Assembly: GCA_963975245.1 (NCBI GenBank)
Contig: CAXBFJ010000001.1
Span: 1-64,000 of the forward strand
Direction: 5' to 3'
DNA: 64,000 bases
Source of the DNA: Panacagrimonas sp963975245
GTDB lineage: Bacteria > Pseudomonadota > Gammaproteobacteria > Nevskiales > Nevskiaceae
The position numbers and the translations under genes are program-made. The notes under the pieces are model-generated. The model was not told where the DNA came from. It saw only the letters and a program-made list of their open reading frames with translations, and made no database searches. This document shows positions 35,109 through 45,522 of this stretch, piece after piece (the stretch's first letter is position 1; each line of letters opens with the position of its first letter).

Positions 35109-35320
35109 TCTGCCCATGTGGGGCGCTTATGGGAAAGCGTTTCGCCGAAACCAATCAGGCTTTTCTGACGTGGACTGAGTGCGGCAAGTGTGGCCGGGCC
35201 GGAAAATTCTCGCTTTACGTTGGTGGTGTGCGCGTTGATGTTGAACAGGCGGAGCGCCTCGCCTTCCAGGATGAGTGCCTGATCCAGAGAATTTTCGCTC
35301 GACTGACACATCAGGCGTGA
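35105..35320 (+). CDS. Small Cys-motif protein of the island
   Basis: A 71-residue protein with two Cys pairs, CPC near the N-terminus and CGKC at residues 26-29, spaced like a small zinc ribbon. GTG at 35105 overlaps the preceding stop (GTGA), making a chain of three coupled genes from alpA. Not similar to a family I can name. Confidence 0.55.
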   Translation: MICPCGALMGKRFAETNQAFLTWTECGKCGRAGKFSLYVGGVRVDVEQAERLAFQDECLIQRIFARLTHQA

Positions 35321-35377
35321 CCGGCTTCAGGGGAAGAAGCAGATCAGTGGTGAACTGGGAGGTGCCTCGCCCCACCG

Positions 35378-36175
35378 TCAATCACCTGTTGCACCGCTGC
35401 AGCGATTCGCGCCATGGTGTGTGATTACTTGCCGTGCTTCAAGGGCGGCAACCCGTCTACAATCTTCATGGTTGCAAGGCTGATCGTGATGATCCGCCGC
35501 ATTTCCACTTTCGGCTTCCACCAATGGCACAACTCGTTTCATCTCGGTGCTGTAGACATCGACCATGCGTGGCAACCGATCCAGCAGTGCGGCCCTGTCG
35601 TAGTTGCAGGCCCAGGCATCTCGGCTCGTCTCTACACCTCGTTGATAGGTTTCGAAGATGCTCCCATCTTCCGCAATTGGCATCAGCGTGCCGAAGTCCT
35701 CGCTTCGCTGGTTGATCCAGTCATTATCCGCGTTCGGCTTGATGTCATCCCATTCAATGCCATTGATGTCACCGGCCCCTGCAATCAGCGCCTTGTTCTC
35801 GCCCTCTGAGAGATAGTCGCCAATATCGTGGTAGTGAATGCGAGCGGGGCTATCATGCGCAGGTGCCTTCACAAGAATTGTAATGGCCACCGGTGTCCGG
35901 GAGCCTGACCCGAATATTTTGCCGCCCTCGGGGCGGGACTCCTCTCCCTTGGTGCGTTGATTGCCATGCAGGTTGTAGACATAGATATTTGAAAACTCTT
36001 TTTGGAAGCACTTGCGCAGCCCATCCATCGTATTGCCGTCCAGCCAGCCAGCGTTTGTGACGTAACAGACAAGGCCCTGCTCGCCGATACGATTGGGGGC
36101 CCAGCGAAAGGCGCGGATGTAGGAGTCGTAGAGGCTGTTCTGGTTAGTGGCGTCCTGCGAGCCATCGGTGTCCAG
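35378..36175 (-). pseudogene. Remnant of a type ISP restriction-modification enzyme
   Basis: The frame from about 36175 down encodes NSLYDSYIRAFRWAPNRIGE, GLVCYVTNAGWLDGNTMDGL, NIYVYNLHGNQRTKGEESR and SGSRTPVAITILVKAP, which match the methylase/target-recognition part of type ISP enzymes (normally well over 1000 residues). The helicase and nuclease parts are missing and both ends run into unrelated sequence, so it is a broken fragment, opposite in direction to its left neighbours. Confidence 0.7.
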
Positions 36176-37148
36176 CACGTCTGGCTCACAGTTCGCAGTG
36201 CCTGTGCAACCAGTACACAACATTCCACTATTTTCGACAACATGGCATATGGTCCGCACAGAAGCGCGCCAGATGCACCATTGCAGCCGGATAAACAGAG
36301 CGCTGAAAGATGGCTGAAATCGTGCACCAGTGCGCGATTTGGACAATGTGCCTGCACGTGTGCGGACCAAATGTCCGGTTTTCCTCGCCAACGCGTTCAC
36401 AAGCTGCTGCGCGTCGGTCGCAAAAGTAGGCAACTACTGCTCAGTAGTGGCACACAATTTTTGCTCAGCAGGCACGCACAACTACTGGACAGTAGTGGCG
36501 TATTTTTTTGCGCTCAACTTGGGAGGTCGAATTTTGTTCGCGCCGCGCGGGAGGTCGCCAATTTTGGGGGTGGGCACATTTTTTAAGGGGTGCCGCCACG
36601 GCCGGGACAGTTTTTATTGCGGCCCGATTGGCACTCGGCCGGGACACTGCACGCGGGAGGATTGGAAAGTTTGGCGAGTGAGTGATGGGGCTATATATGA
36701 ATCACACATGGGCCGGGTCGCGGCCGGTCGCATGCCCCCCGGTGGGGGGTGCCGGGACTCCTGTCGCGTGCGATTGCCCACCGAACGCGTCACTGTGGCG
36801 GGGCGCAGGCGGACGGCTGACTATGGGGTGGTTAGGCTGAGCGCTTCCCAGTCACTACTTGATCGCAAAGCATGACCCAATGTTGCTCCACCGACAGGGA
36901 ATCGAGACGTCGACTCACCGGGGCGGTTAAGAGGCGTTTGTGCGCCGAGCGGGCTTAACGGGATGCCAGGTCAGGGGCCGGTCGGGTAGCCTGACTTTGC
37001 CGGCGGAATGGGCTCATAGCCGAAATTCCGTGCCACGATTTCATTGGCAGAAAGCGGCCATTCGAGCCGTAATGAATCAAGTTTGCTCGCCGTTGCTCGC
37101 GACACCGGCGCGCAAACGACGGTCAAAGAATGTTGCCGACTGCGACAT
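36176..37148. other. Repeat-rich noncoding segment of the island
   Basis: No convincing gene in almost 1 kb between the restriction-enzyme remnant and the sigma54 regulator. It holds two 16-bp palindromes (annotated separately), two similar G-rich units beginning GGGAGGTCG at about 36522 and 36550, repeated GCCGGGACA motifs near 36600 and 36640, and a strong CCCCCC-GGT-GGGGGG hairpin at 36735-36749. An open frame at 36330-36875 exists but looks non-coding. Confidence 0.6.
36431..36498. repeat. Two near-identical 20-bp repeats, each with a perfect dyad
   Basis: CAACTACTGCTCAGTAGTGG (36431-36450) and CAACTACTGGACAGTAGTGG (36479-36498) differ only at the two central bases. Each contains the perfect palindrome ACTACTG-nn-CAGTAGT; centres are 48 bp apart. 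They could be binding sites for an island protein or part of an origin. The second is followed by TTTTTTT and could also terminate transcription. Confidence 0.6.
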
Positions 37149-38936
<1,788 letters not shown>

Positions 38937-38959
38937 CCGATCGCCTCTTCGTCAGATTC

Positions 38960-39030
38960 GAAATTCATAAAAACATGAAATTCTGATTCTGTCATTTCAG
39001 CATTTGAGAAACTTATTCAACAGGATCAAA
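38960..39030. promoter_or_regulatory. Candidate upstream activating sequences for the XylR-type activator
   Basis: Two imperfect inverted repeats lie 70-160 bp upstream of the sigma54 promoter: GAAATTCAT-N6-ATGAAATTC (38960-38983, 8 of 9 pairs) and ATTTGA ... TCAAAT (39003 to about 39030). Position relative to the promoter fits enhancer sites of this family. The sequences only loosely resemble the known XylR/DmpR sites, so this is inferred. Confidence 0.45.
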
Positions 39031-39097
39031 TCCCGGCATCAGTCCTCGTCGTGGGAAAGATGCAATAAATCAGTGGCCTACAGGCTTCTCGAATCAT

Positions 39098-39113
39098 TGG
39101 CATATGCGTTGCT
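39098..39113 (+). promoter_or_regulatory. Sigma54 (-24/-12) promoter of the catabolic operon
   Basis: TGGCATATGCGTTGCT has GG and GC elements exactly ten bases apart and matches TGGCAC-N5-TTGC at most positions. It lies about 65 bp before the first catabolic gene, with the sigma54 activator encoded divergently. Confidence 0.85.
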
Positions 39114-39176
39114 ATCTTGGGTGACCAGCCGGCGCACCAGACACCGGCGACATGCGAACGAGGAGAAGAATCACCG

Positions 39177-40085
39177 ATGACGGATATCTCATCCCTGGGT
39201 TACCTGTGTGTGAGCTCCAACAAGCTCGCGGATTGGGAAACATTTGCGGCCGATATCCTCGGCATGTCCGCGGCCCGCGACGAAGCAAGCGGAGCGCTCT
39301 GCCTGCGGATGGACGAGTACGAGCAGCGTCTGCGCATCGAGCCCGGCAGCGAGGACGATCTGGTTGCGGCGGGCTGGCAATTCGAGACCGCGGACGCGCT
39401 TGAAACCTATGTACAGGAACTGTCGGCACGGGGCATCGCCACGGTTCCGGGAGACGCTGCACTGGCGGCCTCTCGTCGCGTCGAGCAGCTCTACCTGTGC
39501 ACGGACCCGGACGGAATCCAGCACGAATTCTTTTATGGCCCCGCGCACGCGGCGCAGGCGTTTCGTTCTCCGGTGCTGCGGGGCGGCTTCGTCACAGGCG
39601 CGCTGGGTGTCGGGCATTACGTGTCCGCGGCCAAGGACTACGACAAGACGCTGGCATTCCATCGCGAAGGCATGGGCCTAAAAGTGAGCGACCGCATCCG
39701 TGCGCCGCTCATGACACCGCACGGCGAGCTGCCTTTCGATGCCACGTTCTTCCACACCGCAACGGGACGACATCACTCGTTCGCAACCGCCGCGATGCCC
39801 TTCCCCAAGCGCATCCATCACATCATGGTCGAGGTGAGCGACTTCAACGACGTGGGGCTCGCCTACGACCGCTGCCTGGCGGCGGGTGTGCCAATCATGA
39901 TGGGGCTGGGTCATCACCCGAACGACGGCATGTTCTCGTTCTATGCCATCACGCCGTCCGGATTCGCCATCGAATTCGGTCACGGCGGATGCGTGGTGGA
40001 TGACGACAACTGGCATGTCCGCACCTATTCGCAGCTCAGCGATTGGGGTCATGCGCCGCCGGCTGCCGCGAATACGCACGCGTAG
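39177..40085 (+). CDS. Extradiol ring-cleavage dioxygenase (BphC-like)
   Basis: A 302-residue type I (vicinal oxygen chelate) dioxygenase that opens catechol-type rings next to the hydroxyl groups. Fe(II) ligands are His147 (GVGHYV), His215 (RIHHIMVEV) and Glu266 (GFAIEFGHG); the acid-base His200 and Tyr256 are also in place, as in 2,3-dihydroxybiphenyl 1,2-dioxygenase. ATG at 39177 follows AGGAG by eleven bases. First gene after the sigma54 promoter. The natural substrate is unknown; a bicyclic catechol is likely given the BphD-like hydrolase downstream. Confidence 0.92.
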   Translation: MTDISSLGYLCVSSNKLADWETFAADILGMSAARDEASGALCLRMDEYEQRLRIEPGSEDDLVAAGWQFETADALETYVQELSARGIATVPGDAALAASRRVEQLYLCTDPDGIQHEFFYGPAHAAQAFRSPVLRGGFVTGALGVGHYVSAAKDYDKTLAFHREGMGLKVSDRIRAPLMTPHGELPFDATFFHTATGRHHSFATAAMPFPKRIHHIMVEVSDFNDVGLAYDRCLAAGVPIMMGLGHHPNDGMFSFYAITPSGFAIEFGHGGCVVDDDNWHVRTYSQLSDWGHAPPAAANTHA

Positions 40086-40116
40086 CCCACGCAAAATCAT
40101 CCAGGAGAGAAATCAC

Positions 40117-41295
40117 ATGGACGGAGACAGTCCGCAGGCGCAGATCAATCCCGGCCGTTACGAAGATGCAGTGCTGGGTTTCCGCAATCACTGGTACCCC
40201 GCGATGCTATCGACGGAGATTGGCGAGGAGCAGCTGGTGCCGATCACGCTGCTGGGCGAGAACCTGCTGTTCAAGCGCATCGATGGCGTGGTCTATGCGA
40301 TTGCCGACCAGTGCCTGCACCGCGGCTTCAGGTTCTCGGCGCGGCCCGAGTGCTACACCAAAAACACGATCACCTGCTGGCTGCACGCCTTCACCTACAA
40401 CTTCAAGAATGGCGAACTGATTGCGATTCCCAGCGCGCCGGACAGCCGACTGATCGGCAAGCGTCGCCTGCACAGCTACCCGGTGCGGGAGGTCAACGGC
40501 ATGGTGTTCGCGTTCGTGGGCGACCTTGCACCGCCACCACCCTTGAGCGACGACGTGCCACCCGGCTTCCTTGATGAAGAGTGGTGCACCGTGCCGGCGG
40601 TCAACGTCAGCAGTGCCTGCAACTGGCGACTCGCTGCCGATTCGGGTTTTGACCCGAATCACATCTTCATTCACAAGGACGACCACTTCCTGAAAGCGCT
40701 GGACCGGCCGTTCCCGATTGCCAATCGTCTGGTCGGTGGAGACAGCTTTCACGAAATCACGGAAGTCACCGGACCCGGCCCGAAGGGTCTGGTCGACGAG
40801 CTCGGCAAATCCGAGCCGGTGTTCGAATTCGAGTTCGAATGCGAGGGTGAGCGCGGTCGCATGGCGTCACGAATCCCGCCCAATGAAATGGCCTACATGG
40901 CCTACGGCGCCATCCAGGGATCAATCTGGCTGCCGGGCGTGCTCAAGGTCGATCCCTGGCCGATTCTCGGCATGGTGCACTACGAGTGGTACGTGCCCGT
41001 CGACGAAAAAAACCATCGGTACTTCATTGCATGGGGCCGCAAGACGGTCGACCCGGTCGAGCGGGCCGCGTTCCGCGAAGAGGTGCAGACCAAGTGGAAG
41101 CACCTTGGCTTTGAGCAGTTCAACAAGACCGATCTCGAAGCCAACCTCGCGGTGGAAGTCGGGACCGATGGGCTTCCCTACAAATCCGTTGAAAACCTGT
41201 TTGAAGGTGACGGCTACACGCTGGTGTGGCGACGTCTGGCCAGCAAGTTCAATCGCGGCCTGCAGGTCCGTGGCGGCGCAAAAGCCAAGGAGTGA
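40117..41295 (+). CDS. Rieske non-haem iron oxygenase, carbazole 1,9a-dioxygenase (CarAa)-like
   Basis: A 392-residue terminal oxygenase whose length and sequence follow CarAa, a homotrimeric class without beta subunit: GFRNHWYPAM, LLGENLLFKRIDG, Rieske ligands Cys66/His68/Cys87/His90 (CLH-x18-CWLH), catalytic-iron ligands His182 and His186 in FDPNHIFIHKD, and GSIWLPGVLKV. A third ligand Asp is expected in FNKTDLEAN. CarAa-type enzymes do angular dioxygenation or monooxygenation of fused rings. ATG at 40117 with AGGAGAG upstream. It stands in front of a second complete oxygenase in the same operon, an unusual pairing. Confidence 0.9.
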   Translation: MDGDSPQAQINPGRYEDAVLGFRNHWYPAMLSTEIGEEQLVPITLLGENLLFKRIDGVVYAIADQCLHRGFRFSARPECYTKNTITCWLHAFTYNFKNGELIAIPSAPDSRLIGKRRLHSYPVREVNGMVFAFVGDLAPPPPLSDDVPPGFLDEEWCTVPAVNVSSACNWRLAADSGFDPNHIFIHKDDHFLKALDRPFPIANRLVGGDSFHEITEVTGPGPKGLVDELGKSEPVFEFEFECEGERGRMASRIPPNEMAYMAYGAIQGSIWLPGVLKVDPWPILGMVHYEWYVPVDEKNHRYFIAWGRKTVDPVERAAFREEVQTKWKHLGFEQFNKTDLEANLAVEVGTDGLPYKSVENLFEGDGYTLVWRRLASKFNRGLQVRGGAKAKE

Positions 41296-41301
41296 GAAAT
41301 C

Positions 41302-42654
41302 ATGTTGGATGGTGACCCCAACGCGACCGGTTCAGGCTGGACGCCTGACAAGATCCGCGGGCTGATCGACGTCAAGTCGGGCACGCTCGATCCGCGCATT
41401 TACTGCGATGAGGAGTTGTATCGCATCGAGCTGGAGCAGGTCTTCGCCCGCAGCTGGCTGTTCCTCGCGCACCGCAGCCAGATTCCGAATGCGGGAGACT
41501 TCTTCACGACCTACATGGGCGAGGACCCGGTCATCGTGTCGCGGCAGAAGGATGGCAGCGTCGCGGTCTTCCTCAATCAGTGCCGGCACCGGGGCATGCG
41601 TCTGTCGCGGCTGGATCACGGCAACGCCAAATTCTTTACCTGTTCCTATCACGGCTGGAGCTATAACTCGGCGGGCAAGCTGGTGAGCGTGCCGATGGAA
41701 AAGAACGGCTATTGCAGCAAGCTCAACAAGGCGGATTGGGGCGCGGTACGCGTGCCCCGTGTTGCCGAATACAAGGGCCTGATCTTCGGCTGCTGGGACG
41801 AGCAGGCGCCGGAACTCGACGCGTACCTGGGCGATGCCAAGTTCTACATCGACGTGATGTTCGACCGCAGTGAAGCCGGCACCGAGGTCTGGGGCGGCGT
41901 CCACAAGTGGGTGATTCCGTGCAACTGGAAGTTCGCCGCGGAGCAGTTCTGCAGCGACATGTATCACGCACCGCTGTCGCACATGTCCGCGATCATGGCG
42001 GTGCTGCCGGACGGGGTGCCACCCGAGGCCGCGCAGTGGCCGACCGAAGGCTTGCAGTGGCGCTCGCCCAACGCAGGACACGGCACCGGCTTCCATACCC
42101 CCGACGATCAGGGGCAACTGCTCGGCGCCATCGTTGGCCCGTCGGTCGCGCAGTATTTGATGGAGTCACGTCCGCGGGTTGAGGCGCGTCTGGGCAACGC
42201 GAGGACGACCGCGGTCAACGGCGCGCACATGACCATCTTCCCGACCTGCTCGTTCCTGCCGGGCATCAATACGCTGCGCGTGTGGCATCCGCGCGGGCCG
42301 AATGAAATCGAGGTCTGGGCGCTGGCGATCGTCGATGCGGATGCCCCGCAGGACGTCAAGGATTGCTGGGGACAGGGCATCACGCGAAGTTTCAGCCCAG
42401 CCGGGATGTTCGAGCAGGACGACGGCGAGAACTGGATCGAAGTGCAGCGCGTGCTGCGCGGCGCCCGCGCAAGACGCCAACCCTTCAACCTGCAGATGGG
42501 GCTGGGCAACGAGCAGTCGGACGAGCGCTTTCCGGGACCGCTGAGCTACGTGTTTTCCGAAGCCGCGGCGCGCGGCTTGTATACGCGCTGGGCACGCATG
42601 ATGTCCGGCGAGTCGCACGCGCAACTGGCGCGCCCGAATGAGGATGTGACATGA
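41302..42654 (+). CDS. Aromatic ring-hydroxylating dioxygenase, large (alpha) subunit, BphA1-like
   Basis: A 450-residue alpha subunit. Rieske cluster: Cys94, His96, Cys114, His117 (CRH-x17-CSYH). Catalytic iron: His222 and His227 with bridging Asp219 in EQFCSDMYHAPLSH. With its beta subunit it forms an alpha3beta3 enzyme that adds O2 to an aromatic ring to give a cis-dihydrodiol. AAGGAG precedes ATG 41302, seven bases after the preceding stop; the stop overlaps the beta-subunit start (ATGA). Confidence 0.95.
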   Translation: MLDGDPNATGSGWTPDKIRGLIDVKSGTLDPRIYCDEELYRIELEQVFARSWLFLAHRSQIPNAGDFFTTYMGEDPVIVSRQKDGSVAVFLNQCRHRGMRLSRLDHGNAKFFTCSYHGWSYNSAGKLVSVPMEKNGYCSKLNKADWGAVRVPRVAEYKGLIFGCWDEQAPELDAYLGDAKFYIDVMFDRSEAGTEVWGGVHKWVIPCNWKFAAEQFCSDMYHAPLSHMSAIMAVLPDGVPPEAAQWPTEGLQWRSPNAGHGTGFHTPDDQGQLLGAIVGPSVAQYLMESRPRVEARLGNARTTAVNGAHMTIFPTCSFLPGINTLRVWHPRGPNEIEVWALAIVDADAPQDVKDCWGQGITRSFSPAGMFEQDDGENWIEVQRVLRGARARRQPFNLQMGLGNEQSDERFPGPLSYVFSEAAARGLYTRWARMMSGESHAQLARPNEDVT

Positions 42655-43175
42655 AGCCGCAAGTCACGCCCGAGCTGCAACTCGATGTCGAGCGCTTCCT
42701 GTTTGACGAAGCTGCGTTGCTTGATCGTCATGAGTATCGCGACTGGCTGAATCTGTTTGCAGAAGATCTGGTGTACCTGATGCCGGTGACGACCAATGAC
42801 CACGAGCAGGCCGTTGGCGCGCCACCGCCGTCGGGTCCGCAGGCGTATTACTTCCATGACGATCTGCGCACGCTCACACAGCGCGTCAAGCGTCTCGAAA
42901 CCGGCAAGGGCTGGGCCGAGATGCCGCCGTCGCGCACACGGCACATGATCAGCAATGTGGTGCTAACGCCAGCCGATGTCGCCGGCGAGTGGGACGTGTC
43001 CTGCAACTTTCTGCTGTACCGCTCGCGGTTGGAACGTCAGGTGGATCTGCTCGTCGGCGCACGCGTCGATCGCCTGCGACCCTGCCAGGACGAGCCGCGC
43101 TGGAAGATCGCGCGGCGCGATCTCACGCTCGACCAGGGCACGCTGCTGGCCAACAACCTGAGCATCTTCTTCTGA
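42651..43175 (+). CDS. Aromatic ring-hydroxylating dioxygenase, small (beta) subunit
   Basis: A 174-residue SnoaL-like beta subunit (VERFLFDEAALLDRHEYRDW start, LVYLMPVTTN, RTRHMISNV, C-terminal RRDLTLDQGTLLANNLSIFF). It gives structural support to the alpha subunit. It overlaps both neighbours: ATGA with the alpha gene and TGATG with the ferredoxin gene, so stoichiometric synthesis is expected. Confidence 0.95.
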   Translation: MKPQVTPELQLDVERFLFDEAALLDRHEYRDWLNLFAEDLVYLMPVTTNDHEQAVGAPPPSGPQAYYFHDDLRTLTQRVKRLETGKGWAEMPPSRTRHMISNVVLTPADVAGEWDVSCNFLLYRSRLERQVDLLVGARVDRLRPCQDEPRWKIARRDLTLDQGTLLANNLSIFF

Positions 43176-43486
43176 TGGGACAGCGCATCCATGCCTGCCG
43201 TGTGCATGAGCTTGCCGACGGCGAAATGCGCGTTGTCGAAGACGCGCCGTTTGCGCTCGCGGTCTGCCGCGTCAAGGACGAGTGGTTCGCGTTCGAAGAC
43301 AACTGCACGCACGAGGACTTTGCGCTCAGCGAAGGCGCTGTCGATGGCCTCGAGATCGAGTGCGCGCTGCACGGCGCGCGCTACTGCCTGCGAACCGGCG
43401 AGGTTCGCGCAGTCCCGGCCAGCTGCCCGATCCGCGTGTTCCCGGTGCACGTGGACGACGATGTGGTCCAGGTGGAACTGCCCTGA
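43175..43486 (+). CDS. Rieske-type ferredoxin (BphA3-like)
   Basis: A 103-residue ferredoxin carrying electrons to the oxygenase. Rieske ligands Cys44, His46, Cys63, His66 (CTH-x16-CALH). The ATG overlaps the beta-subunit stop by one base. No ferredoxin reductase gene follows, so electrons must come from a reductase encoded elsewhere. Confidence 0.94.
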   Translation: MGQRIHACRVHELADGEMRVVEDAPFALAVCRVKDEWFAFEDNCTHEDFALSEGAVDGLEIECALHGARYCLRTGEVRAVPASCPIRVFPVHVDDDVVQVELP

Positions 43487-43506
43487 ATTACTGACGAGAA
43501 AACCCA

Positions 43507-44352
43507 ATGTCTGAACTTACCGATTCCAGCACCAGCCGCTTTGTCGAAGCCGGCGGCCACCGCCTGCACTGCCACGATGCGGGTAGCGGTCCGGCGGTCA
43601 TCATGCTGCACGGCGGCGGCCCGGGCGCCGGCGGCTGGAGCAATTTCAATCGCAACATCGCGCCCTTTGTCGCCGCTGGATACCGCACGATCCTGCTCGA
43701 TTGTCCGGGCTTCAACAAATCCTCTCCCATTGTCTCCGCCGATCCACGCGGCCTGATCAACGCACGCGCGGTGCACGCGCTGATGGATGCGCTGGAAATA
43801 CAGAAAGCGCACCTGATCGGCAATTCGATGGGCGGGCTGACTGCGCTCACGTTTGCGCTCGAATTCCCTGAGCGTCTCGATCGCATGATCCTGATGGGCA
43901 GCGCAGGACTGGGCCAGAGTCTGTTCCAGCCGATGCCGCAGGAAGGCATCAAGCTGCTGATGAAGCTCTACAAGCAACCCACGCTGGAAAATCTGCAGGC
44001 GATGCTGCAGGTGTTTGTCTACGACACGTCGGTCCTGACCGAAGAGCTGGTGCAACAGCGCTGGCAGGCCATGCAGCGCTCACAGGAGCACCTGGCGAAC
44101 TTCGTGAAGAGCAACGAGATGAATCCGCGTGCCCTGTTCGTGGACTTCACACCGCGCCTGGGCGAGATCAAGGCGAAGACGCTCGTCGTCTGGGGCCGCG
44201 ATGACCGCTTCGTCCCGCTGGACAACGGCATCAAGGCGGTCTGGGGGATTCCAGACGCGGATCTGCAAGTGTTCGGCCGCTGCGGTCATTGGGCGCAGTG
44301 GGAACACGCAGACAAATTCAACCGCTTGGCGTTGGGTTTCCTCAAAGCGTGA
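43507..44352 (+). CDS. Meta-cleavage product hydrolase (BphD-like)
   Basis: A 281-residue alpha/beta hydrolase that cleaves the C-C bond of the ring-opened product of extradiol dioxygenase. It has the oxyanion-loop motif HGGGPGAGGWSNFNRN, nucleophile Ser107 in GNSMGG, the acid in GRDDRFVP (233/234) and His262 in CGHWAQWEH, all as in BphD. Follows the ferredoxin gene by 20 bp. Confidence 0.94.
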   Translation: MSELTDSSTSRFVEAGGHRLHCHDAGSGPAVIMLHGGGPGAGGWSNFNRNIAPFVAAGYRTILLDCPGFNKSSPIVSADPRGLINARAVHALMDALEIQKAHLIGNSMGGLTALTFALEFPERLDRMILMGSAGLGQSLFQPMPQEGIKLLMKLYKQPTLENLQAMLQVFVYDTSVLTEELVQQRWQAMQRSQEHLANFVKSNEMNPRALFVDFTPRLGEIKAKTLVVWGRDDRFVPLDNGIKAVWGIPDADLQVFGRCGHWAQWEHADKFNRLALGFLKA

Positions 44353-44386
44353 AACGCCAGACACCCTTCTTGACCTGGAATCAAAA

Positions 44387-45202
44387 ATGAACGGACTCGA
44401 AAATTCAGTGGTGCTGATCACCGGCGGAGGTTCCGGGCTGGGCCGTGCGCTGGTCGAACGCTTCCTGCGCGAAGGTGCGAGCGTGGCGATACTGGAATCC
44501 AGTGCCGAACGTGTAGCCAGCCTGCAGGCCGACTTCGGCGAGAAGGTCGAAGCAATCGTTGGCGATGTCACCGTCTACGCTGACAACGCGCGCGCAGTCG
44601 AGCGCACCGTCGCCCGATTCGGTCGACTTGATACCTTCATCGCCAACGCCGGCATCTTCGATTTTTTCCAGGCGTTATCGCAGTATGAAGGTGACAAGCT
44701 CGCCGCAGCATTCGACGAGTTGTTCGCGGTCAACGTCAAGGGCGGCTTGCTCGGCGCGCGGGCAGCGCTGTCGGAGCTGGTGAAGACGCGCGGCAGCATC
44801 ATTTTCACCATCTCCAACGCCGGTTTTTATCCCGGCGGTGGCGGTCCGATCTACACCGCATCGAAGCACGCGCTGGTGGGATTGGTGAAGCAGCTTGCGC
44901 ACGAACTGGCCCCCAAGGTGAGAGTAAACGGTGTCGCGCCGGGCGGCATGAAGACCAACCTGAGCGGCTTGCACGCGACCGGCACGGGAGCGCAATCGCT
45001 GGCAGACGTAGAGGGCCTCGACCAGATGCTGCGCGACGTCACGCCGCTGCAGATCGCTCCGAGGCCCGAGGATTACTGCGGGCCCTATATGCTGCTCGCA
45101 TCTGCGGCGGAAGCGGGGCCAATCACGGGCGCGATAATCAACACCGACGGCGGGCTGGGCGCGCGTGGAATCATCAAGATCCGCGGGGGCGAGGCGCTTT
45201 GA
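44387..45202 (+). CDS. cis-Dihydrodiol dehydrogenase (BphB-like SDR)
   Basis: A 271-residue short-chain dehydrogenase: NAD-binding TGGGSGLGR (12-20), NAG at 87-89, catalytic Ser143, Tyr156, Lys160 (YTASK). Length and the C-terminal GPYMLLASAAEAGPITGAIINTDGG are typical of cis-2,3-dihydrodiol dehydrogenases that re-aromatise the dioxygenase product to a catechol. ATG at 44387 has only a weak upstream GGA. Last gene of the operon. Confidence 0.92.
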   Translation: MNGLENSVVLITGGGSGLGRALVERFLREGASVAILESSAERVASLQADFGEKVEAIVGDVTVYADNARAVERTVARFGRLDTFIANAGIFDFFQALSQYEGDKLAAAFDELFAVNVKGGLLGARAALSELVKTRGSIIFTISNAGFYPGGGGPIYTASKHALVGLVKQLAHELAPKVRVNGVAPGGMKTNLSGLHATGTGAQSLADVEGLDQMLRDVTPLQIAPRPEDYCGPYMLLASAAEAGPITGAIINTDGGLGARGIIKIRGGEAL

Positions 45203-45522
45203 TGTCCCGTTACGGTTGCTGGGTCCATCTCACCTTTTGATCGCTTGAACCGCCAAGGATGCGTTTCGCTTTCGTGTTCCGTTGATACGGCTTAATCACC
45301 GGGAGACTTAGTGAAAAAGAATAGGCAGGCCCCCACCCCGACACAGAACGTCCGCGGCAGGAATGCGGACTATCGGACTCTTCTGCTGGGGACACATCGC
45401 AAAAGAATTATCCAGCGGACGCTGACCAGCCCGAAGCGGTCCTTGCATCGAATAACGCGGACACTTCGAAATTTGAGATCTCACCGCGGCGGGCGAGCAC
45501 ACCTTCGAGCCAGTACGCTTGA
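45203..45522. other. Intergenic stretch after the catabolic operon
   Basis: No supported gene, RNA or clear terminator seen in these 320 bp. Short frames exist on both strands (for example 45311-45541) but have no family features. It may be decayed mobile-element sequence. Confidence 0.4.

Noticed and set aside
36330..36875. 181-codon plus-strand frame in the island noncoding segment
   Set aside because: Crosses palindromes, T-runs and G-runs, has no ribosome-binding site and its translation is irregular.
40117..41295. Assigning the symbol carAa to the first oxygenase
   Set aside because: The similarity in layout and motifs to CarAa is strong, but carbazole is not shown to be the substrate and the rest of the car cluster (such as CarBa/CarBb and CarAd) is missing.
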